A DNA stretch of 7,890 nt, from assembly GCA_947175285.1 (NCBI GenBank), contig CAMWMM010000215.1:1-7890 (forward strand). Reading direction: 5' to 3'. Below, one piece after another: positions 1 to 5,358 of this stretch (positions are counted from its first letter, which is position 1; the number at the start of each line of letters is the position of its first letter). The stretch comes from an uncultured Lachnospiraceae bacterium. Its GTDB lineage: Bacteria; Bacillota_A; Clostridia; Lachnospirales; Lachnospiraceae. Below the pieces are notes generated by a model. That model searched no databases. It was not told the origin of the DNA and worked only from the letters and a program-made list of their open reading frames with translations. Both the position numbers and the translations under genes were made by a program.

Positions 1-1
1 G

Positions 2-1069
2 GATATTGAAGAGAAAATTAGCAAACTGTATATCTTACAGGGCAGTAAGCCGATTGAAATAAAAGAGATTCACGCAGGGGATATTGGGGCGATTGCAAAG
101 CTGACGGCGGCAAGGACCGGAAATACGCTTTCCACGAAAGCCCATCCAATCCGCTATGGCAAGACCGAGATTTCCACACCGTATACGGTAATGCGCTATC
201 AGGCACAGAACAAAGCGGATATTGATAAGATTTCACAGTCCTTACAGAAGATGACGCATGAAGACCAGACCTTAAAAGTAGTAAATGATGCTGAGAATAA
301 GCAGACTTTATTATACGGCATGGGTGATTTGCATCTTGAGGTAGTTACAAGCAGACTGCTCAGCGAATATAAAGCGGGCATTAAACTCTCTCCGCCGAAA
401 GTAGCTTATAAAGAAACTATCCAGAAAAAGTCCGATGTGGAATACAAATATAAGAAACAGTCCGGCGGACACGGACAGTACGGTCATGTTAAAATGAAAT
501 TTGAGCCGTCAGGTTCCTTAGAAGAACCTTATGTATTTGAGCAGATGGTAGTAGGCGGCGCCGTACCGAAAAACTTCTTCCCGGCAGTAGAGAAAGGTTT
601 GCAGGATTCCGTTGTAAGCGGACCGATGGCAGCTTATCCGGTAGTCGGTGTTAAGGCGATTTTATATGATGGTTCCTATCATCCGGTTGATTCTTCTGAA
701 ATGGCATTTAAGATGGCAACGATTCAGGCATTTAAGAAAGGCTTTATGGAAGCAAAACCGATTCTGTTAGAGCCGATAGCTTCTTTAAAAGTAACCGTAC
801 CGGATGCTTATACAGGCGATATTATGGGTGATTTGAACAAACGCCGCGGCAGAGTGCTTGGCATGAATCCTACTACGGACGGCAAACAGGTAATCGAAGC
901 GGATATTCCGGTATCCTGCTTACAGGGTTATTGCACCGATTTACGTTCCATGACAGGCGGCAGGGGCACTTACGAATATCAGTTTGCAAGATATGAGCAG
1001 GCGCCAAGCGATGTGCAGGAGAAAGAAGTTGCTGCAAGAGCCAGCAAGGTAGAGTCCGGTGAGGATTAA
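2..1069 (+). CDS. Elongation factor G-like translational GTPase, C-terminal half (5' end outside window)
   Basis: The frame is open from the left edge to a TAA stop and gives 355 residues, about half of a usual ~690-residue EF-G, so the GTPase domain and most of domain II lie outside. EF-G family proteins use GTP to drive translocation on the ribosome; divergent paralogues may have other ribosomal roles. In fragment numbering, the end of domain II lies at about 1-65, domain III at 68-135 (with GMGDLHLEV near 106-114), domain IV at 135-260 (SGGHGQYGHV at 154-163, HPVDSSEMAFK near 227-237) and domain V at 265-345 (GDLNKRRGRVLGM, then CTDLRSMTGGRGTYEYQF). The domain IV motif reads GGHGQYG where housekeeping EF-G usually has GGRGQYG, and domain V has GMNPTTDGKQVIEADIP. 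Both look more like the EF-G-like (FusA2-type) paralogues than the fusA of the str operon, and no rpsL, rpsG or tuf neighbour is seen. Two hairpins follow the stop. Family assignment is firm; the paralogue assignment is moderate. Confidence 0.9.
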   Translation, partial: DIEEKISKLYILQGSKPIEIKEIHAGDIGAIAKLTAARTGNTLSTKAHPIRYGKTEISTPYTVMRYQAQNKADIDKISQSLQKMTHEDQTLKVVNDAENKQTLLYGMGDLHLEVVTSRLLSEYKAGIKLSPPKVAYKETIQKKSDVEYKYKKQSGGHGQYGHVKMKFEPSGSLEEPYVFEQMVVGGAVPKNFFPAVEKGLQDSVVSGPMAAYPVVGVKAILYDGSYHPVDSSEMAFKMATIQAFKKGFMEAKPILLEPIASLKVTVPDAYTGDIMGDLNKRRGRVLGMNPTTDGKQVIEADIPVSCLQGYCTDLRSMTGGRGTYEYQFARYEQAPSDVQEKEVAARASKVESGED

Positions 1070-1091
1070 GTAAGATATTAAATAAGTGTGT

Positions 1092-1110
1092 AAAAGGGCT
1101 TAGCCTTTTT
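1092..1110 (+). terminator. Weak hairpin after the EF-G-like gene
   Basis: AAAAGGGC and GCCTTTTT pair over 8 bp (one G-T) around a 3-nt loop, starting 23 nt after the stop codon. The T run is part of the stem rather than following it, so this is a weak terminator at best and probably acts together with the stronger one downstream. Confidence 0.4.
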
Positions 1111-1136
1111 GGCAAATAGACTTCCTTTTTAGGGAA

Positions 1137-1181
1137 AAAAACAGGATGCTTATGTATTGGGGAATGCAGCATCCTGTTTTT
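1137..1181 (+). terminator. Strong intrinsic terminator after the EF-G-like gene
   Basis: A perfect 14-bp stem is formed by 1137-1150 (core ACAGGATGCT) and 1168-1181 (core AGCATCCTGT) with a 17-nt loop. The outer stem is A5/T5, so the GC-richer core is followed by a U tract in RNA. The A-tract on the other side means it could also stop transcription arriving from the right. It insulates leuS from the EF-G-like gene. Confidence 0.85.
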
Positions 1182-1191
1182 GCATTGCCAA

Positions 1192-1216
1192 CGGCGATAC
1201 GTTGTGCGTATCGCCG
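1192..1216. repeat. Perfect 10-bp inverted repeat upstream of the leuS promoter
   Basis: CGGCGATACG and CGTATCGCCG are exact reverse complements separated by TTGTG. There is no T run behind it, and it ends 13 bp before the -35 box of the leuS promoter. It is much more GC-rich than its surroundings. It could be an operator, a small dispersed palindromic repeat, or a last barrier to read-through; nothing in the window decides. Confidence 0.6.
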
Positions 1217-1229
1217 ATAGAATTAAAGG

Positions 1230-1257
1230 TTGACAAATTATCTCTGTATAGTAAAAT
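1230..1257 (+). promoter_or_regulatory. Probable sigma-A promoter of leuS
   Basis: A consensus -35 box TTGACA (1230-1235) is followed after 16 bp by TAAAAT (1252-1257). Predicted transcription start is near 1264, leaving a leader of only about 35 nt, too short for a T-box or other large riboswitch. Confidence 0.65.
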
Positions 1258-1297
1258 TATTGGTATTATGAGACTGCGAAAGGATATGGTTATAAAA

Positions 1298-3826
1298 ATG
1301 GCTGAAGTATACAATCACAGAGAAGTGGAACAGAAATGGCAGAAAATTTGGGATGATGAGAAAGCGTTTAAAACTTCCGAAGATTATTCCAAACCGAAAT
1401 ATTATGCACTGGTGGAATTCCCTTATCCGTCAGGACAGGGGCTCCATGTAGGACATCCAAGACCCTATACGGCGCTTGATATTGTGGCAAGAAAGAGAAG
1501 AATGCAGGGATATAATGTTCTTTATCCGATGGGATGGGATGCTTTTGGTCTGCCGACGGAAAACTATGCAATCAGCAACCATATTCATCCGAAAATCGTA
1601 ACAAAAAATAATGTGGAGCGTTTCAAAAACCAGCTTCATTCATTGGGGTATTCTTTTGACTGGGACAGAGAAATCAATACGACAGACTCCGATTATTATA
1701 AATGGACACAGTGGATTTTCTTAAAATTATTTAAAGCGGGTCTTGCTTATAAATCCGAGATGCCGATTAACTGGTGCACATCCTGTAAAGTAGGGCTTGC
1801 CAATGAAGAAGTTGTAAACGGCGTCTGCGAAAGATGCGGTTCTGAAGTAGTGCGTAAAGTAAAGAGCCAGTGGATGTTAAAGATTACGGAATATGCCGAT
1901 AAACTGATTCAGGGGCTTGATACGGTTGATTATGTAGAGAGGGTTAAAGTTTCACAGAAAAACTGGATTGGAAAGTCTACCGGTGCGGAAGTTGACTTTA
2001 CGATTAAAGGCAAAGAAGATAAGCTGCGTATTTATACGACCAGATGTGATACGCTGTTCGGCGTAACATACATGGTTATGTCTCCGGAACATCCGCTGTT
2101 AGATAAATACAAAGAAGAAATTAAGAACTGGGATGACATTGTTTCTTACCGTGAACAGGCGGCAAGAAAGTCTGATTTTGAGCGTGCGGAACTTGCAAAA
2201 GATAAGACGGGAGTTAAAATTGACGGACTGACAGCTATAAATCCGGTAAATGATGTTGAGATACCGATTTTTGTTTCCGACTATGTTCTCATGAGTTACG
2301 GTACGGGTGCGATTATGGCGGTACCGGCGCATGATGAGAGAGACTGGGAATTTGCGAAGAAATTTAATCTGCCGATTATTGAAGTCGTGGCAGGCGGCAA
2401 GGATGTGCAGGAGGAAGTCTATACGGATGTAGCGTCAGGAACGATTGTAAATTCCGGTTTTATCAGCGGATTAAATGTACAGGATGCCAAAGAAAAGATG
2501 ATTGCATTTTTGGAAGAAAAAGGCATCGGCTGCGCAAAGACAAACTTTAAATTAAGAGACTGGGTATTCTCCAGGCAGCGTTACTGGGGAGAGCCGATTC
2601 CGATTGTAATTTGTGAGAAATGCGGTTATGTGCCGCTTGATGAGAGTGAGCTGCCGTTAGAGCTGCCAGAAGTGGAAAGCTATATGCCGACAGACAACGG
2701 CGAGTCACCGCTCGCAACAATGACTGATTGGGTCAATACGACATGTCCGTGCTGCGGCGGTCCGGCAAAGAGAGAGACGGATACCATGCCTCAGTGGGCT
2801 GGTTCTTCATGGTACTTTTTACGCTATACAGACCCGAATAATAAGGAGGCGCTTGCAAGCAAGGAAGCACTGGACTATTGGATGCCTGTAGATTGGTATA
2901 ACGGCGGTATGGAACATACCACTTTGCATTTGTTATATTCCAGATTCTGGCATAAGTTTTTGTATGACGAGAAAGTTGTGCCTTGTCCGGAGCCGTATGC
3001 GAAGAGAACTTCTCATGGTATGATTCTTGGACTGAACCCGCATAACTATGCGAACCTGCCTGCAAAAGAGCAGGAGAAACTGCTTGCTGAATATGGCAGC
3101 GAGAAGGCGGCAAGGGAAGCGCTCAAAGAAAAATACGGCGAAATGGCTGACCATCCGGTTGTTAAGATGTCCAAGTCTCTCGGAAATGTGGTAAATCCGG
3201 ATGATATTGTAAGAGATTATGGTGCGGATACACTTAGAACCTATGAAATGTTTATCGGTGCATTTGAGTTAAGTGCGGGTTGGTCTGAAGACGGTGTAAA
3301 AGGATGCCGTCGTTTCTTGGAGAGAGTATGGAAATTACAGGATATTATGAGTAATGAAGCTGGCTATTCCGAGGATATGGAAACAAAGATGCACCAGACG
3401 ATTAAAAAAGTCAGCAATGATTTTGAAAATCTGAAATATAATACGGCAATCGCGGCAATGATGGCGTTAATCAATGATTTCTATAAGAAAAACGAAGTAA
3501 CAAAGGGCGAATACGGAACATTGCTTATTATGTTAAATCCGGTGGCGCCGCATATCACGGAAGAACTCTGGCAGATGGCAGGGTTTGAAGGCAGATTGTA
3601 TCAGACTGCATGGGCGGAATATGACGAAGCGAAAACCGTAGAATCGACAGTGGAAATTGCAGTACAGATTAACGGCAAGACAAGAGCAACGCTTCTTATC
3701 GGTAAAGAAGATGCGAAAGAGGATGTCATTGCAAAAGCAAAAGAAACCATTGCTGATAAGCTGACGGGAACCATTGTAAAAGAAATTTATGTTCCGGGCA
3801 GAATCGTCAATATTGTTCAAAAGTAA
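1298..3826 (+). CDS. leuS: Leucyl-tRNA synthetase
   Basis: This class Ia aminoacyl-tRNA synthetase charges tRNA-Leu with leucine in the cytoplasm and hydrolyses mischarged tRNA. The 842-residue product has the HIGH-type signature HVGH (50-53), a zinc-ribbon pair CTSC/CERC (160-163, 177-180), the editing (CP1) domain at about 225-420 with [11 protein letters not shown] (247-257) and [19 protein letters not shown] (335-353), [13 protein letters not shown] (421-433), a second Cys cluster (CEKC 439-442, CPCC 483-486), KMSKS (623-627), and the anticodon-binding and C-terminal domains. Forty-four residues separate GMILG from KMSKS, where B. subtilis has only a few; this accounts for the length above ~804. 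ATG 1298 was chosen because the family N-terminus starts at [15 protein letters not shown]; starts further left would translate the upstream terminator. The nearest Shine-Dalgarno, GAAAGGA (1278-1284), lies 13 nt away, rather far; ATG 1286 is too close to it. The gene appears monocistronic. Confidence 0.97.
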   Translation: MAEVYNHREVEQKWQKIWDDEKAFKTSEDYSKPKYYALVEFPYPSGQGLHVGHPRPYTALDIVARKRRMQGYNVLYPMGWDAFGLPTENYAISNHIHPKIVTKNNVERFKNQLHSLGYSFDWDREINTTDSDYYKWTQWIFLKLFKAGLAYKSEMPINWCTSCKVGLANEEVVNGVCERCGSEVVRKVKSQWMLKITEYADKLIQGLDTVDYVERVKVSQKNWIGKSTGAEVDFTIKGKEDKLRIYTTRCDTLFGVTYMVMSPEHPLLDKYKEEIKNWDDIVSYREQAARKSDFERAELAKDKTGVKIDGLTAINPVNDVEIPIFVSDYVLMSYGTGAIMAVPAHDERDWEFAKKFNLPIIEVVAGGKDVQEEVYTDVASGTIVNSGFISGLNVQDAKEKMIAFLEEKGIGCAKTNFKLRDWVFSRQRYWGEPIPIVICEKCGYVPLDESELPLELPEVESYMPTDNGESPLATMTDWVNTTCPCCGGPAKRETDTMPQWAGSSWYFLRYTDPNNKEALASKEALDYWMPVDWYNGGMEHTTLHLLYSRFWHKFLYDEKVVPCPEPYAKRTSHGMILGLNPHNYANLPAKEQEKLLAEYGSEKAAREALKEKYGEMADHPVVKMSKSLGNVVNPDDIVRDYGADTLRTYEMFIGAFELSAGWSEDGVKGCRRFLERVWKLQDIMSNEAGYSEDMETKMHQTIKKVSNDFENLKYNTAIAAMMALINDFYKKNEVTKGEYGTLLIMLNPVAPHITEELWQMAGFEGRLYQTAWAEYDEAKTVESTVEIAVQINGKTRATLLIGKEDAKEDVIAKAKETIADKLTGTIVKEIYVPGRIVNIVQK

Positions 3827-3848
3827 AGAGATTCTAAAACTTCATCTG

Positions 3849-3885
3849 GAAGAATGCCCTGAAAAATGGGCATTCTTCATTTTTT
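3849..3885 (+). terminator. Strong intrinsic terminator of leuS
   Basis: GAAGAATGCCC (3849-3859) and GGGCATTCTTC (3868-3878) form a perfect 11-bp stem with an 8-nt loop, followed by ATTTTTTGTTTTT. It begins 22 nt after the leuS stop. The right arm overlaps the stop codon of the convergent gene on the other strand; read leftward it is not followed by a T run, so it works mainly for leuS. Confidence 0.9.
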
Positions 3886-4149
3886 GTTTTTGCGGAATAA
3901 TGCTATCATCTTATCCATTTTTGAAATATCCTCCGGGGAAGCATATTTCCGTATGGTTTCCACAATCGTGTCGATTTCCTCGTCTGAAAAGCTGATATGA
4001 TTTTCTTTTCCGCGTTTTGAAACCGCCATTAAAAACGGCAGCATTTGTTCTTTGGAAAGAGAGCTGCTTTCAAAGACAAGCATCTGCAAAAAATCCAGTT
4101 TTGATTTGTCAATGTGGGCAACATCGGGGTCGTCTAACCAGGACGCCAT
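3877..4149 (-). CDS. Small helical protein of unknown function, second gene of a putative sporulation operon
   Basis: The 90-residue product has no signal peptide or membrane segment and looks largely alpha-helical. It runs from MASWLDDPDVAHIDKSKLDFLQ through a polar middle to FSDEEIDTIVETI (about 54-66) and a Lys-rich end, KNKK. I recognise the general pattern as a small conserved protein of Lachnospiraceae but know no function for it. The start is ATG 4149 because GGAGG lies 8 nt upstream; an alternative TTG at 4164 sits on the Shine-Dalgarno itself. It follows the 160-residue gene by 30 nt with no terminator between, so the two are probably co-transcribed from the sigma-E-like promoter at 4701-4729. 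Its last codons and TGA stop lie in the antisense of the leuS terminator. It could be cytoplasmic or a component of the spore surface. Confidence 0.8.
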   Translation of the reverse strand: MASWLDDPDVAHIDKSKLDFLQMLVFESSSLSKEQMLPFLMAVSKRGKENHISFSDEEIDTIVETIRKYASPEDISKMDKMIALFRKNKK

Positions 4150-4157
4150 AGGCAAAA

Positions 4158-4162
4158 CCTCC
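4158..4162 (-). promoter_or_regulatory. Ribosome binding site GGAGG that fixes the start at 4149
   Basis: Read on the minus strand, GGAGG is followed by 8 nt and ATG. The longer reading from TTG 4164 would place the Shine-Dalgarno inside the coding sequence, so the shorter protein is preferred. Confidence 0.8.
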
Positions 4163-4179
4163 AATTTAGAATAAATTTT

Positions 4180-4662
4180 TTATTTACTAAAATTTTCATA
4201 CATTGCTTTCTGTTCGGGAGAGAGCATCCCCATAAGAATATCTTCCATGGAAGGGGATGTGGAAACACCGTCTGCGCTGTCAGCCCCCATGTCAGGGAAC
4301 ATTTCCTGCATAGCGCTCATGGTCTGGCTCATTTCCTGATACATTTCCATTGTCTGGAAGATAGATTCCATCTGCTCTAACTGCCTGATTTCCGCCTGCG
4401 TACAATATGGCTTTAATTCACGGCAGAGTTTTTTGATATCCGGTTTTCCCGGTTCTATAGAATCCATAGCAGCCGCCCGGATTTGAAAAGGGTGGTTTCT
4501 GACAAAATCCATTGTATATCGAAGTTCCATATATTTAATATAGACTGCCATGTTTTTTTGCATAGAAGGCTCTATGTAAGGGAGGAGGACTTTCAATTTC
4601 TGTATTTGGTTGTTGGTATATAAGGCATCAAATGCCATTACGCCTGATGAATCCTCTTTCAT
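4180..4662 (-). CDS. Met-rich helical protein of unknown function, first gene of a putative sporulation operon
   Basis: The product is a 160-residue cytoplasmic-looking protein without signal peptide or membrane segment. The N-terminal half has an amphipathic, aromatic-rich pattern (YTNNQIQKLKVLLPYI at about 15-30, MAVYIKYMELRYT at 38-50). The C-terminal half, from about 98, is strikingly Met- and Gln/Glu-rich (QTMEMYQEMSQTMSAMQEMF, 103-122) and ends with MLSPEQKAMYENFSK. I count 19 Met in 160 residues. An in-frame TGA 15 nt upstream of the ATG limits the start, although the Shine-Dalgarno (AGGG, about 5 nt away) is modest. The gene leads an operon with the 90-residue gene 30 nt downstream. 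A sigma-E-like promoter ends about 40 nt upstream, pointing to mother-cell expression in sporulation. I believe such pairs occur beside high-cysteine proteins in other Clostridia, but this is from memory. Function unknown. Confidence 0.8.
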   Translation of the reverse strand: MKEDSSGVMAFDALYTNNQIQKLKVLLPYIEPSMQKNMAVYIKYMELRYTMDFVRNHPFQIRAAAMDSIEPGKPDIKKLCRELKPYCTQAEIRQLEQMESIFQTMEMYQEMSQTMSAMQEMFPDMGADSADGVSTSPSMEDILMGMLSPEQKAMYENFSK

Positions 4663-4700
4663 TGTTCCCTGTGCCTTTCAGTGCCTGTATTAACTGATAA

Positions 4701-4729
4701 AGTATATGCATGTTAAGAGAAAAATAGGC
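4701..4729 (-). promoter_or_regulatory. Sigma-E-like (sporulation, mother cell) promoter of the two-gene operon
   Basis: On the minus strand GCCTATT is followed after 14 bp by CATATACT. The known B. subtilis sigma-E pattern is KMATATT, 14-15 bp, CATACAMT, so the match is 6/7 and 7/8 with correct spacing. No comparable sigma-A promoter is visible in this short gap. The -35 element lies in the distal arm of the terminator of the upstream Cys-rich gene. The prediction rests on pattern matching by eye. Confidence 0.5.
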
Positions 4730-4751
4730 TCGCTTATGGAGCCTATTTTTC
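4719..4751 (-). terminator. Intrinsic terminator of the Cys-rich gene
   Basis: GAAAAATAGGCTC (4719-4731) and GAGCCTATTTTTC (4739-4751) form a perfect 13-bp stem with a 7-nt loop. The minus-strand hairpin starts 30 nt after the stop codon and its distal arm ends in TTTTTCTCTT. It separates the Cys-rich gene from the two-gene operon, which therefore needs its own promoter. Confidence 0.85.
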
Positions 4752-4781
4752 AGATGTGCATACTAGAAGTGAAAGTAAAAC

Positions 4782-5027
4782 TTAGAAGATGGAATTACCG
4801 CCGCAGCAGCTAAGAAGAAGTAACAGCCAGATAAGAGAACTGCATCCGCATCCGCCATCGTTGTTGTTGAATAAGCTGAGACCGTTATTGCCGCCACAGC
4901 CGCATCCGCCGTCATTATTGTTGCTGCAGATAGAGAATAAGATAATAAGCCAGATCAAAGAACAGCATCCGTTATTTCCTTCTCTTGTGTTGTTGCATCC
5001 GCATTGAGTTGCTGATAAATCACTCAT
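4782..5027 (-). CDS. Small Cys/Gly/Asn-rich repeat protein ('high-cysteine' type), probable spore-associated protein
   Basis: The 81-residue product contains 11 Cys (9, 11, 21, 22, 34, 42, 44, 60, 62, 74, 75) with many Gly and Asn. It is built from a duplicated unit: NNNDGGCGC occurs exactly at 36-44 and 54-62, and a hydrophobic block beginning SLIWL and closed by Cys occurs at 23-34 and 64-75. Such proteins are often named 'chorion class high-cysteine protein' in clostridial genomes; that label reflects composition, not a known function. The hydrophobic blocks are only about 10 residues, too short for ordinary membrane spans. Start ATG 5027 is set by GGAGG 8 nt upstream; an upstream ATG at 5042 overlaps the Shine-Dalgarno. 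A sigma-K-like promoter precedes it and a strong terminator follows. I infer a role in the spore coat or another disulfide-linked layer; a metal-binding role is an alternative. Confidence 0.85.
   Translation of the reverse strand: MSDLSATQCGCNNTREGNNGCCSLIWLIILFSICSNNNDGGCGCGGNNGLSLFNNNDGGCGCSSLIWLLLLLSCCGGNSIF
4842..4922 (-). repeat. Two 27-bp direct repeats encoding NNNDGGCGC
   Basis: Positions 4842-4868 and 4896-4922 encode the same nine residues but differ at several synonymous positions. The duplication is therefore not recent and the peptide sequence appears to have been kept by selection. Confidence 0.8.
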
Positions 5028-5035
5028 GTTTATTG

Positions 5036-5040
5036 CCTCC
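5036..5040 (-). promoter_or_regulatory. Ribosome binding site GGAGG that fixes the Cys-rich start at 5027
   Basis: The minus strand reads ATGGAGGCAATAAACATG. The GGAGG lies 8 nt before the second ATG and overlaps the first, so the second ATG is the likely start. Confidence 0.85.
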
Positions 5041-5067
5041 ATATTTTTATTTGTTTTGTTTATGCTT

Positions 5068-5094
5068 TATCTTATGTATATGGCAGGTCCAGGT
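5068..5094 (-). promoter_or_regulatory. Sigma-K-like (late mother-cell) promoter of the Cys-rich gene
   Basis: On the minus strand CATAAGATA (5068-5076) matches the sigma-K -10 pattern CATANNNTA exactly. An ACC -35 element (5092-5094) lies 15 bp upstream, close to the usual 15-17. The predicted start near 5060 gives a leader of about 33 nt with a good Shine-Dalgarno. No convincing sigma-A promoter is seen in the same place. Confidence 0.55.
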
Positions 5095-5127
5095 TTCCGC
5101 AAAAAAAGATAAATTTTTGACAAAAAG

Positions 5128-5156
5128 ATGACGGACGGAAAAAATGATGATATAAT
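5128..5156 (+). promoter_or_regulatory. Distal promoter with extended -10, rightward
   Basis: TGATATAAT (5148-5156) is a perfect extended -10 element. ATGACG (5128-5133) is a 4/6 match to the -35 box with a 17-bp spacer; a better TTGACA at 5117-5122 is 28 bp away and cannot pair with it. Transcription would begin near 5163, about 195 nt before the next gene and upstream of a terminator. Confidence 0.5.
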
Positions 5157-5162
5157 GCTTAA

Positions 5163-5294
5163 GAAGATATTATTTTTTGGACCTTTCAAAAAATTGCACA
5201 ATACCATATTTTGTTTCTTTTATCTGTTTTGGTTTTATTTAGAACTATATATTGATGAAAAAGAGGGATTAACGATATATCGTTAATCTTTTTT
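5163..5294 (+). ncRNA. Possible small RNA or attenuated leader (unassigned)
   Basis: The segment between the extended -10 promoter and the palindromic terminator would give an AT-rich RNA of about 130 nt. It contains a 7-bp hairpin TTTTTTG/CAAAAAA (5173-5193). I see no motif of a known riboswitch, including c-di-GMP classes. A second promoter sits just after the terminator, so this transcript may be independent of the downstream gene. This is an inference from promoter and terminator placement only. Confidence 0.25.
5267..5294 (+). terminator. Palindromic intrinsic terminator in the divergent region
   Basis: A perfect 22-bp palindrome (5267-5288; left half GATTAACGATA) is followed by six T. 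In RNA it would fold as a 9-bp stem with a TATA loop, extended outward by weak A-U and G-U pairs. It stands between two rightward promoters and about 65 nt before the next gene, so it acts on the distal transcript. Confidence 0.65.
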
Positions 5295-5298
5295 CTAT

Positions 5299-5327
5299 TT
5301 GTAAACTATTTTAAGCTGTGATATAAA
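5299..5327 (+). promoter_or_regulatory. Proximal promoter of the secreted-protein gene
   Basis: TTGTAA (5299-5304), a 17-bp spacer and TATAAA (5322-5327) preceded by TGA give an extended -10 promoter. Predicted start near 5334 leaves a short leader holding the Shine-Dalgarno AAAGGAG (5344-5350). Confidence 0.55.
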
Positions 5328-5358
5328 AAGGATAATTCAAAAGAAAGGAGAATTGAAA

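Noticed and set aside
1157..1297. Longer LeuRS reading from ATG 1157
   Set aside because: The extra 47 residues would be translated from the terminator loop, the palindrome and the promoter, have no Shine-Dalgarno, and are not part of the LeuRS family N-terminus.
1070..1297. T-box or other riboswitch ahead of leuS
   Set aside because: No T-box sequence is seen, and the hairpins present lie upstream of the predicted promoter or belong to the EF-G-like gene's terminator.
2733..3113. 126-codon antisense frame inside leuS
   Set aside because: It is a shadow of leuS with low-complexity, atypical composition and no start signals.
4842..4922. CRISPR or minisatellite array
   Set aside because: Only two diverged copies occur and they lie in frame within a coding sequence; they are a protein repeat.
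4789..5007. Rightward Pro/His-rich frame opposite the Cys-rich gene
   Set aside because: Its repeats are the antisense of the Gly/Cys/Asn codons of the real gene, and it has no ribosome binding site.
5160..5295. c-di-GMP or other known riboswitch in the long leader
   Set aside because: No conserved riboswitch core is visible; the interval is AT-rich with only a weak hairpin before the terminator.
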